A stretch of 64,000 bases of DNA from Rubrobacteraceae bacterium (GTDB lineage: Bacteria; Actinomycetota; Rubrobacteria; Rubrobacterales; Rubrobacteraceae). Below the pieces are notes generated by a model. It worked only from the letters and a program-made list of their open reading frames with translations. It made no database searches and was not told the origin of the DNA. Within the stretch, counting starts at the first letter, position 1. Every line of letters starts with the position of its first letter. A program made the position numbers and the translations under genes. This document shows positions 44,095-52,899 of the stretch, piece by piece. The stretch lies in the NCBI GenBank assembly GCA_030448125.1, contig JAUJNO010000002.1, positions 61,460 to 125,459 on the forward strand. The letters are read 5' to 3'.

Positions 44095-44100
44095 TACAAT
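44095..44100 (+). promoter_or_regulatory. -10 box of radA, leaderless spacing
   Basis: TACAAT 6 nt before ATG 44107, no ribosome site. Confidence 0.55.
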
Positions 44101-44106
44101 CATCTC

Positions 44107-45540
44107 ATGGCTACAAAGACACAGTTCGTCTGTTCTAACTGCGGGCATACGGAGCCGAAGTGGCTCGGGCGGTGCCCGGACTGCGGAGAGTGGAGCAGCC
44201 TCGTTGAGGAGGTTAGGGAGGATCAGAAGGCCGTCGGCTTCGCGGCGCGGGCGGCGAACGCGAAGGCGCAGAAGCGGCCGGCGGGTGCGACCATGGCCTT
44301 GCGTGAGGTGCGTACCGAACGCGAGGGCGGCAGGATCGATACCGGGGTTGGGGAACTGAACCGGGTTCTGGGCGGCGGCATCGTGCCGGGCTCGATGGTG
44401 CTCGTCGGCGGGGAGCCGGGGGTCGGGAAGAGCACGCTCTTGTTGCAGGTGATGGGGCGCCTCGGGGAGGGCTGCTTGATGGTCTCGGGCGAGGAGTCGA
44501 CCCGGCAGGTGGCTCTCAGCGCTCGACGGCTCGGGGTGGGGGATGCGGGCTTCAGGGTGCTCTCGGAGACGGACGTGGACATCATCGAGGCGACTATTCT
44601 GGAGGAGCGACCGAAGGTTGTAGTCGTGGATTCGATCCAGACGCTCTACTCGCCGGAGCTTACGGGGGCGCCGGGGGGCGTGGGGCAGGTGCGAGAGACC
44701 GCCGCCCGGCTCATGCGGCTCGCAAAGGCGGAGGGTATCGCCGTCGTGCTCGTCGGACACGTGACGAAGGATGGTTCTATAGCCGGGCCTCGCGTGCTGG
44801 AGCACATGGTCGATACGGTGCTGCAGTTCGAGGGTGACCGGTACCAGTCCTTCCGGGTGTTGCGGGCTTTGAAGAACCGCTTCGGCTCTACGAACGAGGT
44901 CGGGGTCTTCGAGATGACCGGCGCGGGAATGGTGGAAGTCGAGGACCCGTCGGCGTTCTTCCTCTCACGTAGGGAGGGTGGGATGCCGCCGGGAGTGGTG
45001 ACCGTGTGCCTGCTCGAAGGGACGCGACCGATGCTGGTGGAGATAGAGAGTTTGGTCGTGCCGAGCCCGCTCGCGGTCCCGCGGCGGGTCGCGAACGGGA
45101 TCGAGGTCGGGCGGGTGAACATGCTGTGCGCGGTCTTGAGCCGCCGGGCGGGGCTCGTGCTCGGGGACCAGGACGTGTACGTAAACGTCACTGGCGGCGT
45201 GCGGGTCGAGGAGCCGGCGGCGGACCTGGGGGTGGCCCTGGCGATAGCCTCTGCTCTCCGGGACCGACCCGTCGAGGCGGGGGCGGCGTGCTTCGGGGAG
45301 GTGGGGCTCACGGGGGACGTGCGGTTCGTCTCCGGGGCGCCCCGGCGGGTCGCCGAACTACTCAAGCTTGGGTTCAAGCGTATAATAACCCCAGAAGGTA
45401 CACCCGAAGGCTCGTATGGAGCTGGCCGCGACGGCGCGAACGGCACGCCGGACGGCACGCCGAGCGGACGGGCCAAGAGGGAGGTTGCGGTGGCAGAGGT
45501 GAAGACGCTCGAGGAGGCTGTGGGGGCGGCGTTAAGTTGA
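44107..45540 (+). CDS. radA: DNA repair protein RadA
   Basis: A 477-residue branch-migration helicase for recombination. N-terminal zinc finger CSNCGHTEPKWLGRCPDCGEW, Walker A GGEPGVGKSTLLL, the RadA-specific KNRFGSTNEVGVFEM motif and a C-terminal Lon-like domain (PLAVPRRVANGIEVGRVNMLCAVLSRRAG). A Gly/Pro-rich insertion (EGTPEGSYGAGRDGANG) precedes the final helix. ATG 44107 was chosen from the zinc finger register and TACAAT box. Stop overlaps the disA TTG. Confidence 0.95.
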   Translation: MATKTQFVCSNCGHTEPKWLGRCPDCGEWSSLVEEVREDQKAVGFAARAANAKAQKRPAGATMALREVRTEREGGRIDTGVGELNRVLGGGIVPGSMVLVGGEPGVGKSTLLLQVMGRLGEGCLMVSGEESTRQVALSARRLGVGDAGFRVLSETDVDIIEATILEERPKVVVVDSIQTLYSPELTGAPGGVGQVRETAARLMRLAKAEGIAVVLVGHVTKDGSIAGPRVLEHMVDTVLQFEGDRYQSFRVLRALKNRFGSTNEVGVFEMTGAGMVEVEDPSAFFLSRREGGMPPGVVTVCLLEGTRPMLVEIESLVVPSPLAVPRRVANGIEVGRVNMLCAVLSRRAGLVLGDQDVYVNVTGGVRVEEPAADLGVALAIASALRDRPVEAGAACFGEVGLTGDVRFVSGAPRRVAELLKLGFKRIITPEGTPEGSYGAGRDGANGTPDGTPSGRAKREVAVAEVKTLEEAVGAALS

Positions 45541-46619
45541 GTCCCCGGCGGGATCTCCCGGCCGAGCTGACCGGGGCACTGGCGCTCGTGGCGCCGGGAA
45601 CGGAGTTCCGGGACGCCATAGACAACATCATCTGGGCCCGAAACGGGGCCCTGCTCGTCGTCGCCAACCCCCGGAAGCTCGAAAGCATGAACGTCATCTC
45701 CGGCGGCATAAAGATCGGCTGCGAGTTCACCCCGATGCGCCTCTACGAGTTGGCCAAGATGGACGGCGCCCTCATCGTCTCGCCGGACGTCTCCTACATT
45801 CACTACGCCAACGTCCAGCTCACCCCGGACCCCACGTTTCCCTCGGGGGAGACGGGGCTCAGGCACCTGGCCGGCCACCGCGCGGCCCAGCAGACCGGAG
45901 ACCTCGTCGTCGTCGTCTCCGAGCGGCGGCGCATCGTTACCCTCTACCGGGGCTCTTACGGCCCGCACGTCCTCGAGGACATAGGCGTCGTGCTCTCGAA
46001 GGCCGACTCGGCCCTGGCCACCCTCGAGAAGTTCACCCGACGCTTGCGCGAGGAGGCCCGCGTGCTCACGTTGCACGAGTATGACGGGGTCGTGACCCTG
46101 CGGGAGGTCGTTGGGGCCGTCGCCACCTTCGAGTACACCGTGCGGATAGCCGACGAGATCGAGAACCACGTCAGGGAGCTCGGGCAGGAGGGGCGACTCG
46201 TCGAGATGCAACTCGAGCAGGCCTTCCACAACGTCCCCGAACAGTACGACGCCCTGATCCGGGACTATGCCGCCGAAGAGTTAAGCCACAAGGAGATTCA
46301 GGCGCGCCTGCACGAGCTCTCCAACGAGGAGCTCTCGGATCCGATGGAGCTCGCACAGGTCTTGGGCTACGACTCCGTCGGGCCGACGGAGGAGTTCTTC
46401 CTCAAGCCGCGGGGTTACAGGCAGCTCGTGCGCGTGCCGCGTCTGCCAGGCAGGGTCGCGGAGAAGCTCATAGAGGAGTTCGGGACGCTCAAGGAGCTCC
46501 TGGAGGCGACCGAGGAGGACCTCGACTACGTGGAAGGAGTGGGCCAGGCGCGCGCGAGGGCCATCCGGCGCAACCTCAAGCGGCAGCGCAGCCTGGAGAG
46601 CTCCGGGGAGATGCTGTGA
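45537..46619 (+). CDS. disA: Diadenylate cyclase DisA (atypical RHR motif)
   Basis: A 360-residue DisA: N-terminal DAC domain, helical middle and C-terminal HhH DNA-binding domain (VAEKLIEEFGTLKELLEATEEDLDYVEGVGQARARAIR). DisA makes c-di-AMP and scans DNA. The DGA motif is intact (MDGALIVS, 76-78), but the second motif, normally G-T-R-H-R, reads G-L-R-H-L at 107-111. Both changes are close to the nucleotide phosphates. TTG start overlaps the radA stop. radA-disA-carD is a conserved order in Gram-positives. Confidence 0.93.
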   Translation: MSPRRDLPAELTGALALVAPGTEFRDAIDNIIWARNGALLVVANPRKLESMNVISGGIKIGCEFTPMRLYELAKMDGALIVSPDVSYIHYANVQLTPDPTFPSGETGLRHLAGHRAAQQTGDLVVVVSERRRIVTLYRGSYGPHVLEDIGVVLSKADSALATLEKFTRRLREEARVLTLHEYDGVVTLREVVGAVATFEYTVRIADEIENHVRELGQEGRLVEMQLEQAFHNVPEQYDALIRDYAAEELSHKEIQARLHELSNEELSDPMELAQVLGYDSVGPTEEFFLKPRGYRQLVRVPRLPGRVAEKLIEEFGTLKELLEATEEDLDYVEGVGQARARAIRRNLKRQRSLESSGEML

Positions 46620-47167
46620 GTATGGCCGATACGGAAGGAGCCGGGCAGAAGGAAGGAATATCCGAGGAGGTCCGGGCACGGTCGTCGTTCGCGGAGGGGG
46701 ATCTCGTGGTCTACCCGAACCACGGCGCGGGGTGTATCTCCGGGGTGGAGGAGAAGACCATCCTCGGTGAGGTCCGGAGCTACTACGTCGTGTACCTGCC
46801 GGACACGGAGCTAACCGTCAGCATCCCCGCCGAGGGCGATACGGGACTGCGGGCCTGCGCCGACGAGAAGGGCTTGACGGAGGCGCTCGCGGTTCTCGGG
46901 GCGCACACCACCGACATGCCCTCCAACTGGAACCACCGGCTAAAGCACAACCGGGAGAAGATAAAGAATGGCGAGATCTCCCAGATCGCCGAGGTCGTTC
47001 GCAACCTCTCCGTCTACGGCAGCGAGCACGGCCTCTCTACCGGCGAGCGCACCATGCTGATGAAGGCCCGCCAGATCCTGGTCTCCGAGATCGCCCTGGT
47101 ACGCGGCGTCGAAGCTGCCGAGGCTGAGAAGATCGTGGATGACGCCCTGAAGGACGGCATCAGATAA
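46616..47167 (+). CDS. carD: CarD-family transcriptional regulator
   Basis: A 183-residue CarD, which binds RNA polymerase beta and stabilises the open promoter complex. The RNAP-interacting domain (FAEGDLVVYPNHGAGCISGVEEKTILGEVRSYYVVYL) and C-terminal helical DNA-binding domain (WNHRLKHNREKIKNGEISQIAEVVRNL; GERTMLMKARQILVSEIALV) are complete. GTG overlaps the disA stop; ATG 46622 is an alternative. A 20-residue charged N-terminal extension precedes the core. Confidence 0.94.
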   Translation: MSMADTEGAGQKEGISEEVRARSSFAEGDLVVYPNHGAGCISGVEEKTILGEVRSYYVVYLPDTELTVSIPAEGDTGLRACADEKGLTEALAVLGAHTTDMPSNWNHRLKHNREKIKNGEISQIAEVVRNLSVYGSEHGLSTGERTMLMKARQILVSEIALVRGVEAAEAEKIVDDALKDGIR

Positions 47168-47175
47168 CTTCCCCC

Positions 47176-47898
47176 GTGCCGGGTGATAAACCCGACTCCG
47201 CAGTGGCGCTCGTGCTCGCCGGCGGCATCGGGAGCCGGATGGGCCGCCCCAAGCAGTTCATCGACCTCCTGGGGGCGCCCGCCCTCCTCTACACCCTACG
47301 CGCCTTCGAAGAGGCCCCGGAGGTAGCCGGAATCTACACCGTGGGAGATCAGAGCCACATCGAGGACCTCGCCGGGGAGGCGGGGATAAGCAAGTACGCC
47401 GGCTGCGCTCCCCCCGGCGAGAGCCGCTCGCTCTCGACCCGCAACGGCCTGAGGCTCTGCGCCGAAGAAGACGGGACCCTCGTCCTCGTCCACGACGGGT
47501 CCCGCTGCCTCATCAGCCCGGACCTCATCGGGCGCGTCGTGGCGGCGGCCCGAGAAGACCCCGGCGCTGACGGCATCGTCCCCGCTCTACCGGTCTCTGA
47601 CACCGTCAAGGTCGCCAAGAACGGGACCGTCCTGGAGACCCTCGATCGGACGAAGCTCTTCGCCGCCCAGACCCCGCAAGCTTTCCGGCTCGGTTCCTTG
47701 CGCGAGATCTACGCGGGCCCCGAAGAGCGCCTCCAGGTTGCGACCGACGATGCCTCTCTCGTCGAGAGGGCCGGGGGCCGGGTCGTCGTCGTCGCGGGCG
47801 AGAAGACCAACATCAAGCTCACCTCGCCTGAAGACCTGATCCTCGCCGAAGCCATCCTCGCGGCCCGCGAAGGTGTCCGTCGCGAGGTGCGAAGCTGA
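47176..47898 (+). CDS. ispD: 2-C-methyl-D-erythritol 4-phosphate cytidylyltransferase
   Basis: A 240-residue MEP-pathway enzyme (CTP + MEP). Motifs: VLAGGIGSRMGRPKQFIDLLG, VLVHDGSRCLISPDLI (in place of HDAARP), KLFAAQTPQAFR and ATDDASLVERAG, EKTNIKLTSPEDL. GTG start, 8 nt after carD. It is followed by ispF, and together they feed isoprenoids including the carotenoids. Confidence 0.94.
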   Translation: MPGDKPDSAVALVLAGGIGSRMGRPKQFIDLLGAPALLYTLRAFEEAPEVAGIYTVGDQSHIEDLAGEAGISKYAGCAPPGESRSLSTRNGLRLCAEEDGTLVLVHDGSRCLISPDLIGRVVAAAREDPGADGIVPALPVSDTVKVAKNGTVLETLDRTKLFAAQTPQAFRLGSLREIYAGPEERLQVATDDASLVERAGGRVVVVAGEKTNIKLTSPEDLILAEAILAAREGVRREVRS

Positions 47899-47919
47899 CC
47901 TTCAGAATGGCTCTGGCAC

Positions 47920-48447
47920 GTGAAGCAGGGGCCGGAAGTTAGCCGCGCCGGGACCGTCTTCAGGGTGGGCTTGGGCGTGGACGTTCACGCCTTCACGGAA
48001 GAAGGCGAAGCCAGCATCGCGCGAAAGCTCGTCCTCGGCGGGGTGGAGGTACCCTTCGAGAGAGGACTCCTCGGCCACTCCGACGCCGACGTCCTCGCCC
48101 ACGCCGTCACCGACGCCCTCCTGGGGGCCGCCGGCCTCGAAGACATCGGCCACTACTTCCCCGACACCGACGAGAGGTTCAAGGACGCTGACTCCCTGAA
48201 GCTCTTGCGCGAAGCCCGGGAGATCGTCGGCGAGTCCTGGGAGGTGGCGAACGTGGACGCGGTCGTCATCTGCGAACGCCCGAAGATAAGGGACCACCGG
48301 GAGGCGATGCGAGAGAACCTGGCCAGGGCCCTCGGCGTCGAACCGTCACGAGTGGGCGTGCGCGGCACGACCACCGAGCGCCTCGGCTTCACCGGCCGGG
48401 GCGAAGGGATAGCGGCCCAGGCCGTCTGCCTGCTGGAGAGCCGGTAG
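47920..48447 (+). CDS. ispF: 2-C-methyl-D-erythritol 2,4-cyclodiphosphate synthase
   Basis: A 175-residue trimeric MEP-pathway enzyme. Zinc ligands appear in VGLGVDVHAF (D, H) and the conserved LLGHSDADVLAHAVTDALLGAAGLEDIGHYFPDTDERFKDADS block; GVRGTTTERLGFTGRGEGIAAQAV is the C-terminal signature. GTG start; 12-residue N-terminal extension before RVGLGVD. Separate from ispD here (not fused). Confidence 0.95.
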   Translation: MKQGPEVSRAGTVFRVGLGVDVHAFTEEGEASIARKLVLGGVEVPFERGLLGHSDADVLAHAVTDALLGAAGLEDIGHYFPDTDERFKDADSLKLLREAREIVGESWEVANVDAVVICERPKIRDHREAMRENLARALGVEPSRVGVRGTTTERLGFTGRGEGIAAQAVCLLESR

Positions 48448-48451
48448 GACT

Positions 48452-49744
48452 TTGGACAGGGTCCGGGTACGTTTCGCCCCGAGCCCCACGGGTATGCTGC
48501 ACCTCGGCGGCGCCCGCACGGCGCTCTTCAACTACCTCTTTGCCCGCTACCACGGCGGTGAGCTAGTTCTGCGCGTCGAGGATACTGACCGGGCGCGGAG
48601 CACGAAGGAGTTCGAGCGTTCCCAACTGGAGGACCTCGCGTGGCTCGGTCTGTCTTTAGACGAGGGTCCGTATCGGCAGAGCGAACGCGGAGAGTTCTAC
48701 GAAGAAGCTGCGCGACGCCTCTCCGAAGCCGGGCTGGTCTACGAAGCGAAGGACGAGGCCGGACGGACGGCGCTGTACTTCCGGCCGCCCGCGCGGAGTG
48801 GTTCCTTCCGGGACGTGCTGCGGGGAGAAATCCGCTTCTCCAATGTCGAGGACTTCGTGATCCGGAAGTCCGACGGCACCCCGTCCTACAACTTCGCCGC
48901 GGTCGTCGACGATGCGGCAATGAGTATAAGTCACGTCATCCGGGGCGAGGAGCACCTTCCCAACACCGCTCGCCAGGCGCTCCTGTACCGCGCTCTGGGT
49001 GAAAAGGAGCCCGGGTTCATTCACCTCGGCTTGATCCTGGGCCCCGACGGCAAGAAGCTCAGCAAGCGCCACGGCGCCGCGAGCGTCGCGGAGTACAGGA
49101 GCGAGGGCTACCTGTCCGAGGCGCTCGTGAGTTACCTGGCTCTCCTCGGCTGGTCGCATCCGCGCGGCAGAGAGGAGTTCGACAGCCTCGACGAGCTCGC
49201 GCGGGAGTGGGACCCCTCGCGCCTCGGCGCGAGCCCCGCCATCTTCGACGCCGACCGCCTCCTCTTCGTGAACGCTCGCCGAATCCGGGCGTTACCGGCG
49301 GAGGAGCTGTACAGACGCCTGAAACCCTTTCTGGAGAAACCTCTGCCGAAAGGGAGGGAGCTCCTCGCGGTAGAGGCGGTGCGGGACGAGATGCGCCTCC
49401 TGTCGGACGCGCCCCGGCTGGTGCGCGAGATCACGGGCCCGGTGAACCCTTCCGCTTTTGCCCATGAGCTGCCGGAGCCAAGCGAGGCGGTCTTCGCGCA
49501 CGCCGCCAGGACTTTGGAGGGCCGGGAGATAGAGGACCTGGAGAGCGGAAGAGAGCTCGTCCGGGAGCTTCGCGCCTGGGCGAAGGAGGAGGGCGTCAGG
49601 ACGCGTGACCTCCTGCACCCTTTGAGGCTCGCGCTTACGGGCCGGGACCGGGGGCCGGAGATGGCGCACCTCTTCGCGGTGTTGGGCGCCGGAGAGGCGC
49701 GGGGGCGGATAGAACGCGCGCGAGAGGCTAGACTACGGGCATGA
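48452..49744 (+). CDS. gltX: Glutamyl-tRNA synthetase
   Basis: A 430-residue class I GluRS, short relative to many (about 470-490). HIGH motif FAPSPTGMLHLGGARTALFN, then VEDTDRARSTKEFE, and KMSKS as KKLSKRHGAA. The anticodon-binding domain is helical and reduced. It may be discriminating or non-discriminating; gatCAB are not in this window. TTG start; the stop overlaps the cysS ATG (ATGA). Confidence 0.94.
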   Translation: MDRVRVRFAPSPTGMLHLGGARTALFNYLFARYHGGELVLRVEDTDRARSTKEFERSQLEDLAWLGLSLDEGPYRQSERGEFYEEAARRLSEAGLVYEAKDEAGRTALYFRPPARSGSFRDVLRGEIRFSNVEDFVIRKSDGTPSYNFAAVVDDAAMSISHVIRGEEHLPNTARQALLYRALGEKEPGFIHLGLILGPDGKKLSKRHGAASVAEYRSEGYLSEALVSYLALLGWSHPRGREEFDSLDELAREWDPSRLGASPAIFDADRLLFVNARRIRALPAEELYRRLKPFLEKPLPKGRELLAVEAVRDEMRLLSDAPRLVREITGPVNPSAFAHELPEPSEAVFAHAARTLEGREIEDLESGRELVRELRAWAKEEGVRTRDLLHPLRLALTGRDRGPEMAHLFAVLGAGEARGRIERAREARLRA

Positions 49745-51168
49745 GCGTACAGGTACGGGACACCTTGAGCGGACGGATGGTCGAGGTCGGAGAGAGCGGC
49801 AGGGTCGGCCTCTACGTCTGCGGCCCCACGGTCTACAACCACATCCACATCGGGAACGCGCGCGCGCCGCTGTTCTGGGACGTGGTCGTTAGATACCTCA
49901 GGAGTCGGGGCTACGAGGTTCGGTTGGTGCAGAACATCACGGACATCGAGGACAAGATCATCAACAAGGCCAACGAAGAGGGCGTCTCGTGGGAGGAGAT
50001 TGTGCGCCGCTACACCGACTCCTTCCACGAGCGCCTGGAGCTCCTCGGGATCGGCCTCCCGGACGTGGAGCCTCGCGCTACCGAACACATCCCCGAGATG
50101 GTCTCGTTGATAGAGGACCTGATCGAGTCGGGCCACGCCTACGCTCCCGGCAACGGAGATGTCTACTACGATGTCGAGAGCTACCCGCCCTACGGTCGAT
50201 TGAGCAGGCAGCGCCCCGATGAGATGCGCGAAACCGAGAAAGGCGTTACCGGCTACAAGAAGAGTCCTCTAGACTTCGCGCTCTGGAAGGCCTCCAAGCC
50301 CGGCGAGCCCTCCTGGGAGAGTCCGTGGGGACCGGGCCGGCCCGGCTGGCACATCGAGTGTTCGGCGATGGTTGAGAAGCACCTGCCCGACGGGACGGAC
50401 ATCCACGGCGGCGGCACGGACCTGCGCTTCCCCCACCACGAGAACGAGCTCGCTCAGAGCGCCGGCGCTCACCCGGACCACACCTTCGTGCGTGCCTGGG
50501 CGCATCACGGGATGGTCAACATCGCCATAGAGGGCCAGGTCAGCAACAAGATGGCCAAGTCTTTAGGCAATGTCCTCGACGTCGATAGAGCCATCGAGAT
50601 CCACGGCCGCAACGCTATCCGGATGTGGCTCTTGCAGAGCCACTACTCACAACCCATAGACTACTCCGAGGAGATCCTGGACGAGAAGAGGCGCTCCTAC
50701 GAGCGTCTCCTGCGCCTCTACCGCCAGATCTCACGCTCCGAGACCTCTTCCGAGCTCTCCGGAGACCTCGCCACTGAACTCAAAGAGAGGTTCGACCGGG
50801 CGATGCGCGACGACTTCAACACCCCGGAGGCCGTGGCGGCGCTCTTCGAAGTAACCCATCGGGCAGGGCAGGAGATAGCGGTCCGCCCCGATGCTGCCCG
50901 GGAGTTCGCCGCTCTCGGAGACGTGTTGGAGGAGGTCCTTACGACCTTTGGATTCGACCTCTCCGAAGAGTCGGCGAGCGACGTGAACGGCGTGCGCATT
51001 CGCTACGAGGGGGAGCTCGACGAGGGGACGCTGCTGAGGGTAGCCGAGAGGGAAGAGGCGCGTCGGGAGAAGGACTGGGCCACCGCCGACCGGTTGCGCG
51101 ACGAGCTACACGACGAGGGTTGGAGTGTCGAGGACACTCCCGAAGGCCCCATCGTGAGCCGCCGGTAG
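49741..51168 (+). CDS. cysS: Cysteinyl-tRNA synthetase
   Basis: A 475-residue class I CysRS. VGLYVCGPTVYNHIHIGNARAPLFWDVV carries the zinc Cys and HIGN motif; GWHIECSAMVEKHL and HHENELAQSAGAH supply further zinc ligands; KMSKS is SNKMAKSLGN. C-terminal helical domain complete. Coupled to gltX by ATGA overlap. Confidence 0.96.
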   Translation: MSVQVRDTLSGRMVEVGESGRVGLYVCGPTVYNHIHIGNARAPLFWDVVVRYLRSRGYEVRLVQNITDIEDKIINKANEEGVSWEEIVRRYTDSFHERLELLGIGLPDVEPRATEHIPEMVSLIEDLIESGHAYAPGNGDVYYDVESYPPYGRLSRQRPDEMRETEKGVTGYKKSPLDFALWKASKPGEPSWESPWGPGRPGWHIECSAMVEKHLPDGTDIHGGGTDLRFPHHENELAQSAGAHPDHTFVRAWAHHGMVNIAIEGQVSNKMAKSLGNVLDVDRAIEIHGRNAIRMWLLQSHYSQPIDYSEEILDEKRRSYERLLRLYRQISRSETSSELSGDLATELKERFDRAMRDDFNTPEAVAALFEVTHRAGQEIAVRPDAAREFAALGDVLEEVLTTFGFDLSEESASDVNGVRIRYEGELDEGTLLRVAEREEARREKDWATADRLRDELHDEGWSVEDTPEGPIVSRR

Positions 51169-51174
51169 CGGAGG

Positions 51175-51885
51175 TTGAAACAGGAGATCATCTACGGTCT
51201 CCGCCCGGTGATCGAAGCGCTCAGGAGCAAGCGCCGTGAGGTCCGCGAGGTTCTGGATTCGGTAGGGGACAAGGAGATATCCTCCGAGGCCGTCGCCCGA
51301 GGAGTACCCGTCAAGCGCGTCCCTCGCAACCGGATCGAAGAGCTGGCCCGAGGAGGGGTGCATCAGGGCGTCGTGGCGCGGGTGGGCCCGTACCCGTACT
51401 CGGGACTCGAGGAGATACTTGCCGCGCCCGACCCGCTCGTCGTCGTCCTGGATAGCGTCACCGACCCGCGCAACTTAGGCGCCGTGCTCCGGGTGGCGGA
51501 CGGGGCCGGGGTGAGCGGCGTCGTCGTGCCCAAAGATCGGGCCGTTGGAGTAACATCGGCGGCGGTGAAGGCGAGCGCGGGGGCGAGCGAGCACGTACCC
51601 GTGGCGCGGGAGACGAACCTCCGGCGGGCTTTAGAGAAGATGAAGGAGGCCGGCGTGTGGGCGTACGCCGCCGAGGGCGGGGCAGCGTCGTCCGCGTACA
51701 CGGATCTGGATCTCTCGGGGCCGGTCGCCTTCGTGCTGGGGAGTGAGGGGCGGGGCGTCAGGCGTCTCGTGCGCGAGGGGTGCGACGGCGCGGTCTTCGT
51801 GCCGATGCGGGGGGTGGTCTCCTCCCTGAACGTCTCGGTGGCAACGGCGGTCTTGCTCTACGAGGCGAGGCGGCAGCGGGGATGA
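51175..51885 (+). CDS. rlmB: 23S rRNA 2'-O-ribose methyltransferase RlmB (SpoU family)
   Basis: A 236-residue TrmH/SpoU methyltransferase. N-terminal L30e-like substrate-binding domain (YGLRPVIEALRSKRREV), then motif 1 LDSVTDPRNLGAVLRVADGAGV, motif 2 FVLGSEGRGV and motif 3 VPMRGVVSSLNVSVATAVLLYEA. TTG start directly after GGAGG; a slightly later start is possible. The cysS-rlmB-yacP order is conserved in Gram-positives. Confidence 0.92.
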   Translation: MKQEIIYGLRPVIEALRSKRREVREVLDSVGDKEISSEAVARGVPVKRVPRNRIEELARGGVHQGVVARVGPYPYSGLEEILAAPDPLVVVLDSVTDPRNLGAVLRVADGAGVSGVVVPKDRAVGVTSAAVKASAGASEHVPVARETNLRRALEKMKEAGVWAYAAEGGAASSAYTDLDLSGPVAFVLGSEGRGVRRLVREGCDGAVFVPMRGVVSSLNVSVATAVLLYEARRQRG

Positions 51886-52388
51886 CGCGGTGCCTGGTTC
51901 TGGACGGCTACAACCTCATCGGCGCTCTGAAGCGTTACTCGCCGCACTCTACTGGGGGTCTCGACCAGTCGCGAGAACTCCTCATCAACGACACCCTCAA
52001 AGCCGCGGGCTGGACGGGCAGGGAGATCATCGCCGTCTTCGACGCCTCGCGGAGCCCCGAGTCCGGCCGGACCGAGCTCCGGGCCGGGGGCGCGGTGCGC
52101 GTGATCTACAGCGCCCCCGGCGAGTCGGCCGATGACGTCATAGAACGCCTCGTCAGGAGTGGTGGCGGCTCCTACACTGTCTGCACGGCCGACTTCGCCC
52201 TCCAGCGCGCCGCCCTCGCCAGCGGCGCGGCCCGTTCCGCCCCGCGCGAGTTCGAGGAGCTCCTGAACGAGCTACCCGCCCTCACCCGCACCCCGGACGT
52301 ACCCTTCCGCGCCCGCGTCTCCGACCGCCTCTCCCCCGAAGTCCTCCGGTCCCTCGAGAAGCTCCGTCGCGAGGCCGAAGGCCGCTAG
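51882..52388 (+). CDS. YacP/Rae1-like NYN-domain endoribonuclease
   Basis: A 168-residue NYN (PIN-like) domain protein. MTRCLVLDGYNLIGALKRY gives the first Asp and NYN motif; EIIAVFDASRSPESG, GESADDVIERLV and YTVCTADFALQRAALASGAA supply the remaining acidic residues. B. subtilis YacP (Rae1) cleaves mRNA in the ribosomal A site. ATG overlaps the rlmB stop. Followed by the tRNA cluster. Confidence 0.88.
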   Translation: MTRCLVLDGYNLIGALKRYSPHSTGGLDQSRELLINDTLKAAGWTGREIIAVFDASRSPESGRTELRAGGAVRVIYSAPGESADDVIERLVRSGGGSYTVCTADFALQRAALASGAARSAPREFEELLNELPALTRTPDVPFRARVSDRLSPEVLRSLEKLRREAEGR

Positions 52389-52389
52389 G

Positions 52390-52395
52390 ATATAC
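52390..52395 (+). promoter_or_regulatory. Possible -10 of the tRNA-Thr gene
   Basis: A TATACT hexamer lies about 20 nt upstream of the tRNA, immediately after the yacP stop; no -35 can be judged because it would lie inside yacP. Confidence 0.35.
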
Positions 52396-52416
52396 TTGTA
52401 GCCGACAAGCCCATAC

Positions 52417-52488
52417 GCCTGAGTAGCTCAGTGGTAGAGCAGCCGCCTTGTAAGCGGCAGGTCGGGGGTTCGAATCCCTTCTCAGGCT
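52417..52488 (+). tRNA. tRNA-Thr (TGT)
   Basis: 72-nt cloverleaf; acceptor GCCTGAG/CTCAGGC, anticodon loop CTTGTAA giving TGT, T-loop TTCGAAT. CCA not encoded. First of the tRNA-tuf cluster. Confidence 0.95.
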
Positions 52489-52501
52489 CTGTGATAGTCC
52501 G

Positions 52502-52529
52502 TTGAAAAGTCGAAGGCGTTTGCTACCAT
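52502..52529 (+). promoter_or_regulatory. Possible promoter of tRNA-Tyr
   Basis: TTGAAA (52502-52507), 16-nt spacer, TACCAT (52524-52529), 38 nt before the tRNA. Confidence 0.4.
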
Positions 52530-52567
52530 ATGCAAGCGCCAAAGGTGAATGGCCTTCGGGCGTCCGT

Positions 52568-52652
52568 GGGGGTGTGCCCGAGCGGCCAAAGGGAGCAGGC
52601 TGTAAACCTGCCGGCTTAGCCTACGGAGGTTCGAATCCTCCCGCCCCCACCA
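52568..52652 (+). tRNA. tRNA-Tyr (GTA), CCA encoded
   Basis: Class II tRNA with a long variable arm; acceptor GGGGGTG/CGCCCCC, anticodon loop CTGTAAA (GTA), T-loop TTCGAAT, followed by ACCA. Confidence 0.94.
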
Positions 52653-52661
52653 ACGAAATAT

Positions 52662-52734
52662 GCTCCTGTAGCTCAGTAGGTAGAGCGCTTCCATGGTAAG
52701 GAAGAGGTCACCGGTTCGAATCCGGTCGGGAGCT
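52662..52734 (+). tRNA. tRNA-Thr (GGT)
   Basis: 73-nt cloverleaf; acceptor GCTCCTG/CGGGAGC with one wobble, anticodon loop ATGGTAA (GGT), T-loop TTCGAAT. CCA not encoded. Confidence 0.94.
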
Positions 52735-52787
52735 CTAGGATCGGGCCGCGGAGGCGAGGCTGCGGCGCCGGTCCTCGACATAGGCGT

Positions 52788-52861
52788 GGCGGTGTAGCTC
52801 AGTCGGTTAGAGCAGCGGAATCATAATCCGCGTGTCGCAGGTTCGAGTCCTGCCACCGCTA
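52788..52861 (+). tRNA. Elongator tRNA-Met (CAT)
   Basis: 74-nt cloverleaf; acceptor GGCGGTG/CACCGCT, anticodon stem GCGGA/TCCGC with loop ATCATAA (CAT), T-loop TTCGAGT. It lacks initiator features; an Ile2 (lysidine) identity cannot be fully excluded, but the body resembles Met. Confidence 0.9.
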
Positions 52862-52899
52862 CTTCTGGCCCCCGGCGAGTAAGAGAGAAAGGAAGAAGA

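Noticed and set aside
45006..45536. Extended N-terminus for DisA
   Set aside because: This part overlaps radA in another frame and is Arg/Gly-rich; DisA homology starts at the TTG at 45537.
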